Part shown: in pieces, positions 10,301 through 19,085 of the stretch
How the letters are laid out: every line of letters begins with the position of its first letter
Numbering within the stretch: the first letter of the stretch is position 1
Assembly: GCA_027486765.1 (NCBI GenBank)
Contig: JAIXOO010000026.1
Location: 1-64,000 of the forward strand
Length of the DNA stretch: 64,000 nucleotides
From: Saprospiraceae bacterium
GTDB taxonomy: Bacteria > Bacteroidota > Bacteroidia > Chitinophagales > Saprospiraceae
Reading direction: 5' to 3'
Program-made: the position numbers and the translations under genes
Notes under the pieces: generated by a model
What the model saw: only the letters and a program-made list of their open reading frames with translations
Databases searched by the model: none
What the model was told of the DNA's origin: nothing

Positions 10301-10502
10301 ATTTGCGGACAAAGGGGACTTGTACAACGCCAAAGCAGCATTGGAAGCATTGCTGGAAAACTTTGACGATGACAAAGATTTGGTAAATACCGCTAAAACC
10401 CGTTTGGCCCAAATCAACAAACAAATTGAAGCCAGTTCGCCGCTGAACAAAACTCCGGAAAGCAATGTGTTGGAGTTCCAGAAGAGTGGCGGCGGCAATT
10501 GA
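7359..10502 (+). CDS. Large exported tetratricopeptide-repeat protein
   Basis: Signal peptide and many TPR units (e.g. YAKALEFYNEVPTLGMSKSTLTQMRFRQGYANFASKEFNLAKSFF); followed by an outer-membrane barrel gene. Confidence 0.88.
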   Translation: MMTKKVLLLPLLLLCFLSLHAQQTAVYTEANRAFKRGVTLYEQGVLAKAKREFQKAIDLSLPVNETVAEGFRTRAALYMAKCAVELRQKEGEIMTMDFIRSYRPDPEYQEALMDMGNYYFNVADYAKALEFYNEVPTLGMSKSTLTQMRFRQGYANFASKEFNLAKSFFRDVIAEADGEYYAPANYYMGLSSFFEGDYAQAATSLQIVENNPTYRPYIPFYLTQILFAQKKYQDVIAYAEPKANDKGIRDLKEIQQLVGQSYFELGNYQRALPYLEYYQENSKKLREEELYQIGYTQYQTGNFQKAIQTLKPLSGAESPIGQNAMFYLADCYLKVNQKNNALNALAAAKRLNFDPLIKEEATFNYAKLAYELNQPREAVANLTDFAPNSRYYQDAQRLLADVLLNYRDYQQALEIINDIRRRNGGGLQPQMQATYQKVAVNRGLQLLQNNENQAAREILQKSLENPIDMSVQAVALFWLGDVAHREKNYQESAQYLDRFLGLSRSISNLPEESSVATANYIQGYNLIKQDNYERARGFFQATVDGINRNRSQYRNDKVANNVLGDATLRLGDSYFKFNQYDNALRYYNEAIDRKYGGFDYAIYQKAIIEGLRGRRTEEIAALERLTRDFPGSEFADDALLRIGQTYQEIGRANDAIPHLQNLVTKYRGKSPLVNQGFLALGLINYNAGNYDGAINYYKQVFKNSPEANEANLARASLEEIYVKDLGKPGEYFAFLETIPGYKVDNLKRDSVNFRAAEIKFENADYPRAIEGFTSYIRSFPQGLYLTTAYFHRGDAYVATQQYSLALKDYDWIIQQGAGKFYVKGLEKGAVIAYNHELDFNKAYKYYSDLEKASTDENVIFEAQLGAMRSAYRAGNKSAVAALAQKVASNPRANAAQVSTANFYIGKQAFDNNDFTNALPALQKVVQTSDNEQTAEARYLIAFINYKQRNLDRAQQLCLEANQKSSAYPFWVAKSVLLLADVFADKGDLYNAKAALEALLENFDDDKDLVNTAKTRLAQINKQIEASSPLNKTPESNVLEFQKSGGGN

Positions 10503-10605
10503 TATTTCGGAATTGCGATTTCGGATTTCGGTAGCTTTCAGGCTTGGAACTTTCCGAAATCTCGAAAGCTGCAATTGAATGTTCATTTTTAAAGTGTAAA
10601 CAATC

Positions 10606-12237
10606 ATGTACAAACAATATATTTTCCTGGCCGCCTTATTCTTTTGCTTCGGCAGCGCCAGCATGGCTCAAAAAAACTTGCCGACCGAATCGGTCGACGT
10701 CATCAAGCAGTTCAATGCCCGTTTGATCGACGCGGAGCGCTTTGTGGTACCACCCGTGCTGCCCCCAATTGATACTGCCAATCGTCGGCAGTTCTACAAC
10801 ATCCTGGCCAAACCCTTGAACGTCAATTACCCCGCGCCCAAAATCCGCCCGCTGGAGTGGCGTACCGATCCTAAAGCGGATTTGTACAAGACCTATTTGC
10901 AAGGTGGGATGGGTTTCCCTCGGGCTTTCTATTTTGATGGTTCGCACGACTTCGTCGCTACGGACAACCTGACGGTGGGCGTCGACCTGAATCACTACTC
11001 CGCAGACAACAGCAAGAAAGTAGAAAACCAGCGCTTCAGCACCACTGAAATCAATGGCAACGCCACATATAAAACCGACAAAGGTTTCTCCTTGATGGGG
11101 GATCTGGGATTTAAAACCAACACCTTGCATTTTTATGGCTACAACGACCTCGACGATGATTTTCCTACCCAGCTGAGCTACGATGCCAAAGATGTCAAGC
11201 AGCGCTTCAATACCTTCTATGCCAAGGCTAAAGTGTACAACAGCGAACCAACCGTTGCGGATTTCAACTACAGTGCCAGTGTGGATTTGTACGCCATGGA
11301 AGACAACTATGCGGCTCGGGAAACGGGCTTCGATCTGGCTTTGACCGGTACCAAATGGTTTGATAAAAAGCACCCACTGAGTGTTACGCTGCAAACCGAC
11401 TTCACGGGTTATGAGGACACGACCAGCCAAAGTTTGAACAACTTTTTCCTCAAACCCAATTTTGGATTCCATTCTGATCGTTTTCGCTTCAAAGTGGGGG
11501 CCAATATCGCTTCTCACGCCGATGAGTATTACATCTATCCTGATGTCGAGGCATCGGTCAATGTAGTGGACAACCTGATCACTGCTTTCGCGGGGATTGA
11601 AGGAGGGCTGCAAAAGAACAATTTCCGCAACATGACCGATTACAACCCATTTTTGTCTTCCCGGGTGGACATTCGCAACTCCTTTTATTACAACTTCTTC
11701 GGGGGGATCAAAGGGGAGTTCAAGGGTGTCAAATACCGCGGACAAGTTGGCTATAAAACCGTAGATAACCTGGCCTTGTACGTAACCAATGGGGATTCTA
11801 TTCCCCGCTTCAATGTATTGTACGACACGGCCAACATCGTCACCATCAGTGGAGAAATTTCGACTCAGCTGTTTGACAACCTGGGTTTGATTGCGGCTTT
11901 CAGCCAAAATGTATTTAACCTGCAAAGAGAGGATAAACCTTGGCACTTGCCCGCTTTGACTTTAAATGTCGGCGCAGTGATGAGGTTATTGGATGAAAAA
12001 CTGAAAGTGCGCGCAGATTTATTCCTGCAAAACGGAGTCCCTGCCCGCACCACCAACAACGAGTCACGTAGTTTGAATCCGCTATTCGACGTGAGCGCCG
12101 GTGCCGAATACCAATTGACCGATAACATTGGCCTTTTTGCCCGCCTCAATAACTTGCTGGACAACCGCCGCCAACGCTGGCAGCATTACCCAGTGCTGGG
12201 CATGAATGGCCTGGTGGGTTTGACGGCAAGGTTTTAA
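10606..12237 (+). CDS. TonB-dependent receptor-like beta-barrel protein
   Basis: Signal peptide, alternating barrel-strand pattern, C-terminal LFARLNNLLDNRRQRWQHYPVLGMNGLVGLTARF. Confidence 0.75.
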   Translation: MYKQYIFLAALFFCFGSASMAQKNLPTESVDVIKQFNARLIDAERFVVPPVLPPIDTANRRQFYNILAKPLNVNYPAPKIRPLEWRTDPKADLYKTYLQGGMGFPRAFYFDGSHDFVATDNLTVGVDLNHYSADNSKKVENQRFSTTEINGNATYKTDKGFSLMGDLGFKTNTLHFYGYNDLDDDFPTQLSYDAKDVKQRFNTFYAKAKVYNSEPTVADFNYSASVDLYAMEDNYAARETGFDLALTGTKWFDKKHPLSVTLQTDFTGYEDTTSQSLNNFFLKPNFGFHSDRFRFKVGANIASHADEYYIYPDVEASVNVVDNLITAFAGIEGGLQKNNFRNMTDYNPFLSSRVDIRNSFYYNFFGGIKGEFKGVKYRGQVGYKTVDNLALYVTNGDSIPRFNVLYDTANIVTISGEISTQLFDNLGLIAAFSQNVFNLQREDKPWHLPALTLNVGAVMRLLDEKLKVRADLFLQNGVPARTTNNESRSLNPLFDVSAGAEYQLTDNIGLFARLNNLLDNRRQRWQHYPVLGMNGLVGLTARF

Positions 12238-12239
12238 GG

Positions 12240-12350
12240 AAAAGTTGAGAAGTTGAGCGGTTGAGGAGTTGAGGCTACCGCGAGCGTTTTTGACATTGTC
12301 AGTGTCTAAGTCGCTCGTGGTAGCCTCAACTCCTCAACTCCTCAACTTTT
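12240..12350. repeat. Inverted repeat of an ~8-nt word (GTTGAGGA), between convergent genes
   Basis: AAAAGTTGAGAAGTTGAGCGGTTGAGGAGTTGAGGCTACCGCGAGCG versus CGCTCGTGGTAGCCTCAACTCCTCAACTCCTCAACTTTT. Confidence 0.9.
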
Positions 12351-13248
12351 AATGCCCCTCACCATACCTTTTCTCTCCCGCCTGTATCGCCACATTCAAC
12401 ACATTCTGCGTCGGAGGAAGTGGGCAAGTCGCAAATTCTGTAAACGCACAAGGAGGATTGTACGCCTTGTTAAAATCCAAAATGACCGTATTGCTACCCG
12501 CTGCAGGTTTTTGCGCGTATAAAAAACGCCCCGATTGGTAGGTATGCTTTGCATTGGTTTTGTCGCCAAATAAAATGAAAAATTGATCCCCTTCATCAAT
12601 GGGATCCAAACGGTAAGTTTTCCCTTTGAGTGTAAAGACCAGGGCTCCTGAGGAGGGCTGCATGCTCGTTTGCCCCAGTACATCCGTAATCGCAATCTTT
12701 TTTTCTTCCGGGAATTTTTCCAATTTGGCTTCGACCCTCCATTTGGCGTCAATAGCGTAGGATTCGATGCCGGTAAAATGACTCAAATTAGGGTGCTCTA
12801 GGTCGCGCAAACGGATGCCGTATTTTTCGCCCCGTTTGATCACAAACCAACGCAAGGAGCCGTGGCGCAATACCAAAGGTGCATTGCCCGGACTGTAGAT
12901 TTTCAACTTTTCCACCCGGTTTTCTCCTTGCCATACTTCGGCTTCGGGCTTACTTTCTACCCAAACTTCACCATTTTCCAAAATCAAACTCCCCAATTGA
13001 GCCGCACTTTTGCCTTTGGGAAAGACGAGTTGGTTCCCAACTTCGGCCCCGAAGGTATTGCTACCCGGCCTCAACCAATACAAGCCTGCCAAATTCAGCC
13101 AGCCATCTTCTTTTTTCAAAGATTCGACGCGCTCTTTTTGCCAGTTTTTGATTTCTTCTACATATTTTGGGTCGCTGCCATAGCTGAAGCTCAGCAAAGT
13201 TAGGCTAAGGGCCCAAAGCCCTGTATTGTACATCTTGGATTGGAACAT
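12349..13248 (-). CDS. DUF1684 domain-containing protein
   Basis: WQKERVESLKKEDGWLNLAGLYWLRPGSNTFGAE and C-terminal NPPCAFTEFATCPLPPTQN; likely start at 13248 or 13233 giving a signal peptide. Confidence 0.82.
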   Translation of the reverse strand: MFQSKMYNTGLWALSLTLLSFSYGSDPKYVEEIKNWQKERVESLKKEDGWLNLAGLYWLRPGSNTFGAEVGNQLVFPKGKSAAQLGSLILENGEVWVESKPEAEVWQGENRVEKLKIYSPGNAPLVLRHGSLRWFVIKRGEKYGIRLRDLEHPNLSHFTGIESYAIDAKWRVEAKLEKFPEEKKIAITDVLGQTSMQPSSGALVFTLKGKTYRLDPIDEGDQFFILFGDKTNAKHTYQSGRFLYAQKPAAGSNTVILDFNKAYNPPCAFTEFATCPLPPTQNVLNVAIQAGEKRYGEGH

Positions 13249-13315
13249 ACCTTGGTCTTTTGGGTAAAGATAAAAAACCCATCGATTAAGTAGTGTTTCA
13301 ACAAAATAGCTGCTC

Positions 13316-14587
13316 ATGAAGTTGTTCAACAAACGCCAATTTTTACAAACCATCGCCACGCTCAGCGGGGGAGCCATACTTCCAACTAAACCTATGGAAT
13401 CATTTTTTCAGGAAATCGAACACATCCAGCCGCAGGAATTGGCAAAAGATGATGCTTTTTGGCAGAAAATCCGTGCAGCCTATGGCGTGACCAAGGACTT
13501 TCTCCACCTCGAAAACGGCTATTACTCCCTGGCAGCCAAGGAGGTACTGGACAACTACATCGAACACATTCGGAAGGTCAATGCCGTTTCCTCTTACTAC
13601 ATGCGCACCCGGCAAGGGGAGGACAAACTGGCTTCCCGGCAAGCCCTGGCACGTTTGTTGGGTTGCCCGATCGAAGAGCTCATCATCACCCGCAATACCA
13701 CCGAGTCGCTCGATACCATCATCGCAGGCATCGACTGGAAGCCCGGCGATGAAGCCCTCATGGCCGAACAGGATTACGGGGCCATGCTGGACATGTTCAA
13801 ACTTCAGGCGCGGCGCTATGGTATTGTCAACCGTATAGTATCAGTACCCCTAAATCCCGCTTCAGATGAAGAAATTGTAAGCCTCTACGAAAAAGCCATT
13901 ACGCCGAAAACCCGTTTGTTGATGATTTGCCACCTGATCAACATCACCGGACACATTTTGCCCGTGAAAAAAATTGTGGACATGGCGCATCGGCATGGGG
14001 TAGAAGTGATGGTGGACGGGGCGCACGCCTTTGCTCATCTGGACTTTAAAATCAGCGATCTGGGTTGTGATTATTACGGTACTAGTTTGCACAAGTGGCT
14101 GGGCAATCCACTGGGGGCGGGCATCTTGTACGTGCGCAAGGAGAAAATTGCCAAAATCTGGCAACTCTTCGGCGACATGGGTTTTGCCGACGACGACATC
14201 CGCAAACTCAACCATACGGGCACCCATCCGGTTGCCACCGACCTGGCCATTCTGGATGCCATCCGCTTTCATGAAATGATTGGCATTCAGCGCAAGGAGG
14301 CGCGCTTGCGCTACCTGCAACACTACTGGACGGATCAGGTGCGCAACCACCCCAAAATACTACTCAATACGCCCGCCGACCCCCAACGTTCCTGCGGCAT
14401 CGCCAACGTAGGCATCCAGGGCATCAAACCAGCTGATCTGGCGAAAACCTTGATGGATAAATACAAGATTTTCACCGTGGCGATCGATTATGCGAACGTA
14501 CACGGGGTGCGGGTGACGCCGCATTTGTACGTGAGTACGAAGGAGTTGGATGTGTTTGTGGGGGCGTTGAAGGAGTTGGCGGGATAA
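13316..14587 (+). CDS. Aminotransferase class V-fold PLP-dependent enzyme (isopenicillin-N epimerase-like)
   Basis: ITRNTTESLDTIIAG, VMVDGAHAFAHLDFKISDLGCDYYGTSLHKWLGNPLGAGILYVRKEKI (PLP lysine). Confidence 0.9.
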   Translation: MKLFNKRQFLQTIATLSGGAILPTKPMESFFQEIEHIQPQELAKDDAFWQKIRAAYGVTKDFLHLENGYYSLAAKEVLDNYIEHIRKVNAVSSYYMRTRQGEDKLASRQALARLLGCPIEELIITRNTTESLDTIIAGIDWKPGDEALMAEQDYGAMLDMFKLQARRYGIVNRIVSVPLNPASDEEIVSLYEKAITPKTRLLMICHLINITGHILPVKKIVDMAHRHGVEVMVDGAHAFAHLDFKISDLGCDYYGTSLHKWLGNPLGAGILYVRKEKIAKIWQLFGDMGFADDDIRKLNHTGTHPVATDLAILDAIRFHEMIGIQRKEARLRYLQHYWTDQVRNHPKILLNTPADPQRSCGIANVGIQGIKPADLAKTLMDKYKIFTVAIDYANVHGVRVTPHLYVSTKELDVFVGALKELAG

Positions 14588-14589
14588 TG

Positions 14590-15978
14590 CTATACCGCAA
14601 TCTCCTTCCACTTCCCTTTCCTAAAAATCAGAATCAAAACCACTGCCAACAAACTTTCACTGGCCGGCACGGCAATACAAATGCCCATCACCTCGAAATC
14701 CATGGTTATTGCAAGAAAATAGGCCAGCGGAATTTCAACCAGCCAAAAGCAGATGAAATTCGCAATCATTGGGGTACGAGTATCACCAGCACCGTTGAAA
14801 GCCTGACTGATCACCATCCCGAAGGAGTACATCACGTTGCCAATACTGAGGATGCGTAGGGTCATCACGCCAATCTTGGTCACCTCGGGCAGGTCAGTGA
14901 AAAAGGTCATAAAAAAGGGCGCAAAAACAATACATACCGCTGAAACGCCTAGCAAAAATATGGTATTGAAATATCCGGCGCGCCAGGCGGATGTTTCCGC
15001 TCGATCGGGCTGTTTCGCCCCCAGGTTTTGGCCTACCAGCGTAGCGGCAGCATTCGCTAGCCCCCAGGAAGGCAACAGCGCAAAAATGATCACCCGGATG
15101 CCAATGGTATAGCCCGCCACCGACTCGCTGCCAAAACGGGAAATGATGCGCATCAAAAAAATCCAGCTCGCCGAAGCAATGATGAACTGAATGGCACCAG
15201 AAACCGATACCTCCAACAAACGTTTGATGATGCCCAGGTCAATTTTCATCATCTTGTGCTTAATCTGAATGGCCCCCTTGCCCCAAAACAGGTTGTACAA
15301 CTGGTAAAGTACCCCAATGCTGCGGCCTGTAGTAGTTGCAATTGCAGCACCCGTCAAACCCATTGCCGGAATCGGGCCCAGACCAAATATAAAAATCGGA
15401 TCCAAAATGATGTTCAGTCCGTTTGCGAGCAGGAGTGTGCGCATGGCAATGGCTGGATCACCCGAGCCCCTGAATACCCCATTGAGCAAAAATAGCAGCA
15501 GGATCACCACATTGGAGCCAAACATGATGCGAACAAAGTTGATGCCTGTCTTCAAAACTTCCGGGCTAGCACCCATAAAACGCAGGATGTCTTCGGCGAA
15601 AATGACGCCAAGAATCCCGGTTACAATCCCAAAAATCACCCCAACCATCAAGGCTTGAAAAGCCGTAAAAGAGGCCGCTTCAGGATTTTTTTCACCAATG
15701 CGCCGTGCGACCAGGGCAGTAGCGCCAGCACTACACCCAATCGCAACCGAATAAATGAGGGTGAGGATCGCTTCGGTGAGCCCAATGGTGGTGACTGCAT
15801 CCACACTCACCTGGGAAACAAAAAAGATGTCGACCAGCGCAAACAAGGATTCCATAAACATCTCAATGACCATGGGAATGGCCAGAATGAAGAGGGCCTG
15901 GTTTAAATTACCAGTAGTGTAATCGCGCTCTTTGCCTTTGATCGCGTCGAGAATAACAGTCAGAGTTGAATCTTGCAT
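14590..15978 (-). CDS. MATE family efflux transporter
   Basis: Two-fold 12-TM layout; LAIPMVIEMFMESLFALVDIFFVSQVS, SQAFNGAGDTRTPMIANF. Confidence 0.93.
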   Translation of the reverse strand: MQDSTLTVILDAIKGKERDYTTGNLNQALFILAIPMVIEMFMESLFALVDIFFVSQVSVDAVTTIGLTEAILTLIYSVAIGCSAGATALVARRIGEKNPEAASFTAFQALMVGVIFGIVTGILGVIFAEDILRFMGASPEVLKTGINFVRIMFGSNVVILLLFLLNGVFRGSGDPAIAMRTLLLANGLNIILDPIFIFGLGPIPAMGLTGAAIATTTGRSIGVLYQLYNLFWGKGAIQIKHKMMKIDLGIIKRLLEVSVSGAIQFIIASASWIFLMRIISRFGSESVAGYTIGIRVIIFALLPSWGLANAAATLVGQNLGAKQPDRAETSAWRAGYFNTIFLLGVSAVCIVFAPFFMTFFTDLPEVTKIGVMTLRILSIGNVMYSFGMVISQAFNGAGDTRTPMIANFICFWLVEIPLAYFLAITMDFEVMGICIAVPASESLLAVVLILIFRKGKWKEIAV

Positions 15979-15993
15979 GGTTGAAAAACGTTA

Positions 15994-16125
15994 GGGTTCC
16001 AGGGGTAGGAGGTTCCAAAGTTCCTGGGCTCCAGAGTTCCAAGGTTCCAGAGTTCCTGGGTTCAACGGTAACTCGATCTGGCACTTCGAACCCAGGAACT
16101 CTGGAACCTTGGAACTTTGGAACCC
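15994..16125. repeat. Inverted repeat of an ~8-nt word (GGTTCCAGAGTTCC)
   Basis: GGTTCCAAAGTTCCTGGGCTCCAGAGTTCCAAGGTTCCAGAGTTCCTGGGTTC versus GAACCCAGGAACTCTGGAACCTTGGAACTTTGGAACCC. Confidence 0.9.
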
Positions 16126-16202
16126 TTTGTCAGTTGTTTCCGTTCCATTCGTCGCCTAATAAATTTAGATTAGACAGAATTTTTTATTTTTCCGATTCAC
16201 AA

Positions 16203-18971
16203 ATGAAGCCAAATATGTCCAGACTTTTACTGTTGTTGTTGTTCTTTTTCCCATTGGTGGTGTTTGCCCAAACACCCGCCAAACGGATGTTGGAGCATGC
16301 CGACATCGCCAAATGGAAAAGCATTGAATCCTCCAAAATATCTGGAGATGGCCGTTGGGTCGGCTACGTGGTCAAACCGCTGGAAGGAGATGGCGAGCTG
16401 CGCCTGTACGATGGGCAAAGCGATAAAACGCTAAATGTGCCCCGGGCCGAAAACCTCAACTTCAGCCAGGACAGCCGGTACCTCGCCTTCATCATCAAGC
16501 CCTTTCGCGACAGCACCATGAACATGCGACGGCGCAAGGTCAAAAGAGACGATCTGCCCAAAGACACCCTCGGCGTTTACGACTTGCGCACGATGAAGCT
16601 GAGCAAATACGCCGGGGTGAAATCCTACCAAATGCCCGAAAAATGGTCGGGTTGGTTGGCTTATTTGCGCGAACCTGCGAAAGCTTTACCGAAAGACACC
16701 TCCAAATTTGTTTGGAAAAAGGAGAACGAAGAAAATGGCAGCCGACTGGTTTTACTCGAATTGAGTGCCAATCAAGAACGGCTGATTGGGTATGTCAAAT
16801 CCTACCAACTGGCACGCGACAAAGCGCGGGTTGCCTGGTATACCACTGGTGGCGACCCCGAGCAAAAGCCTGGTGTATACGTTTTTGATGGTGAAACCCG
16901 TCAAACCAAACACGTACTGGCTCAAAAAGGCAACGTCAAACAACTCACTTTTGACCGCCCCGGTACCCAATTGGCTTTTGTGGCGGATGTGGATACCACC
17001 AAGGCTCGGGTTCGCCCATTTGGTTTGTACCATTGGCAAAGCACGGCAGATAAAGCTCGTTTAGTCCTTGGTAAAGGCGCTAGTTTTTTACCCAAAGATT
17101 GGTTGCCCAGCGACAACGGAAACCTCTCCTTTGCCAAGGACGGCTCTAAGCTCTATTTTGGCATTGCCCCTCCACCCATCTTGATGGATACCATGCTGTT
17201 GGAGGAAGAAATTGTAAACCTTGAAGTCTGGTCTACCTCCGACGAGCGGATTTACCCCATGCAAAAAGTACAGTTAGAGCAGGACCGCCGGCGCTCCTAT
17301 ACCTGCGTCCTACACGTTGCTGATGGCAAACTGGTACAATTGGGCAGCCTGGATGTACCCGAAGTCCGCCTGAGCAATGAAGGTAATGGCAGTCAGGTGC
17401 TGGGTGTTTCCAACAAACCCTACCGCATCCAGATGACCTGGGACGCCGAACCCGTTAACGACATTTACCTGATTGATGTACAAAATGGTAAGAACGAAAA
17501 AATTGCTACGGCTGCACACGGTAATCCGAACCTTTCGCCCATGGGCAAGTACGCCTATTGGTACAGTTTGACCGATAGTGCCTGGATGGCCTGGAACATC
17601 GCTAAAAAGAGCCTGGTCAAATTGAGCAACAACGACAAGGTGAAATTTTACGATGAACTAGCCGATAGCCCGGAAAACCCTAACTCCTACGGTTTTGCAG
17701 GCTGGAGCAGTGAGGACGATTATTTCCTCGCCTACGACCGCTATGACATCTGGATGCTTGACCCCACTGGCCAACTCAAGCCGACCAACCTGACCAATAT
17801 GCGGGCGGAAAAAACGGAAGTACGCTACGTCCGTACCGATCCCGAAGAACGGTCGATTGAAGAGGTAAAACCATTACTGTTGCACCATACCAACGAGCTG
17901 ACCAAAGAAGAAGGTTACATGTGGTACGATATCCACAGCGGCAAAAAACGCCCGCTGCAAAAGGGTGCCTACACCTACTCTTCACAGGTACAAAAGGCCA
18001 AAAACGCCGATCGTTGGATCTTCACCCGTGAAAACTTCCAAACGTTCCCGGACATCGTTTATTCGACCGACCTGCAAAGTGTAAAAACCATCAGCCAGGC
18101 CAACCCGCAGCAAGCAGAGTTCTTCTGGGGTACTTCTGAGTTGACTGAATGGACGGCGATGGATGGCCAAAAGTTACAGGGTATTTTGATCAAACCCGCT
18201 GGTTTTGACCCGAAGAAAAAATACCCCATGATCACCTATTTCTACGAACGCATGACCGATCAGCTGCACCACCATTGGACGCCAGGCTACAACCGCAGCA
18301 TGCTCAACTTTGCTCAATTGGCCAGTCGCGGGTTTTTGGTTTTCATTCCGGATATTCCCTATCGCATTGGTTACCCAGGCGAAAGTGCACAGAATTCGAT
18401 CATCTCTGGTGTGACTGCATTGGTCGATAAGGGCTTCGTGGACAAAGACAATCTGGGTGTGCAGGGCCACAGTTGGGGTGGCTATCAAATTGCATATTTA
18501 GTAACCAAAACGAATATTTTCAAGTGCGCCGAATCGGGAGCACCGGTGGTGAACATGGTGTCAGCCTACGGCGGGATTCGTTGGGAAAGTGGCATGAGCC
18601 GCATGTTCCAATACGAGCACACTCAAAGCCGGATTGGTGGTACCCTCTGGGAAAAACCGCTGCGCTACATGGAAAACTCCCCCATCTTTTTCCTCGACAA
18701 GGTGAGCACTCCACTGCTGATTATGGCCAATGACAAAGATGGAGCAGTTCCCTGGTACCAGGGCATCGAATTTTACATGGGCCTACGCCGCCTGGGTAAA
18801 CCCGCCTGGATGCTGAACTACAACGAGGAAGGCCACGGCCTGGTCAAACTGCAAAACCGCAAGGATTTCCAATTGCGCATGTTGCAGTTTTTTGAGCACT
18901 ACTTGAAAGGTGCGCCGAAGCCGGTGTGGATGGAGAAGGGGGTTGCGGCGATTGAGCGCGGCGTGAAGTAA
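16203..18971 (+). CDS. S9 family prolyl oligopeptidase-like peptidase
   Basis: Start at 16203 gives a signal peptide; GHSWGGYQIAYLVTKT nucleophile, NDKDGAVPWYQGIEFY and GHGLVKLQNR active-site regions. Confidence 0.92.
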   Translation: MKPNMSRLLLLLLFFFPLVVFAQTPAKRMLEHADIAKWKSIESSKISGDGRWVGYVVKPLEGDGELRLYDGQSDKTLNVPRAENLNFSQDSRYLAFIIKPFRDSTMNMRRRKVKRDDLPKDTLGVYDLRTMKLSKYAGVKSYQMPEKWSGWLAYLREPAKALPKDTSKFVWKKENEENGSRLVLLELSANQERLIGYVKSYQLARDKARVAWYTTGGDPEQKPGVYVFDGETRQTKHVLAQKGNVKQLTFDRPGTQLAFVADVDTTKARVRPFGLYHWQSTADKARLVLGKGASFLPKDWLPSDNGNLSFAKDGSKLYFGIAPPPILMDTMLLEEEIVNLEVWSTSDERIYPMQKVQLEQDRRRSYTCVLHVADGKLVQLGSLDVPEVRLSNEGNGSQVLGVSNKPYRIQMTWDAEPVNDIYLIDVQNGKNEKIATAAHGNPNLSPMGKYAYWYSLTDSAWMAWNIAKKSLVKLSNNDKVKFYDELADSPENPNSYGFAGWSSEDDYFLAYDRYDIWMLDPTGQLKPTNLTNMRAEKTEVRYVRTDPEERSIEEVKPLLLHHTNELTKEEGYMWYDIHSGKKRPLQKGAYTYSSQVQKAKNADRWIFTRENFQTFPDIVYSTDLQSVKTISQANPQQAEFFWGTSELTEWTAMDGQKLQGILIKPAGFDPKKKYPMITYFYERMTDQLHHHWTPGYNRSMLNFAQLASRGFLVFIPDIPYRIGYPGESAQNSIISGVTALVDKGFVDKDNLGVQGHSWGGYQIAYLVTKTNIFKCAESGAPVVNMVSAYGGIRWESGMSRMFQYEHTQSRIGGTLWEKPLRYMENSPIFFLDKVSTPLLIMANDKDGAVPWYQGIEFYMGLRRLGKPAWMLNYNEEGHGLVKLQNRKDFQLRMLQFFEHYLKGAPKPVWMEKGVAAIERGVK

Positions 18972-19085
18972 GTGAAAAGTGAATAGTGAAAAGTGAAAAG
19001 CAGATACACCATTTGGATTTCACCGTTTGGTAAATTTTTTTCACTTTTCACTTTTCACTTTTCACTTTTCACTTTTCACTTACTT
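18969..19085. repeat. Opposed GTGAAAA / TTTTCAC heptamer arrays, between convergent genes
   Basis: AGTGAAAAGTGAATAGTGAAAAGTGAAAAG ... TTTTTTCAC(TTTTCAC)n; the right array includes the stop codon of the 19069..20079 CDS. Confidence 0.93.

Noticed and set aside
10501-10590. TTTCGGAATTGCGATTTCGGATTTCGG words after the TPR gene
   Set aside because: Only a weak imperfect hairpin; possibly another word-repeat remnant but too short to support.
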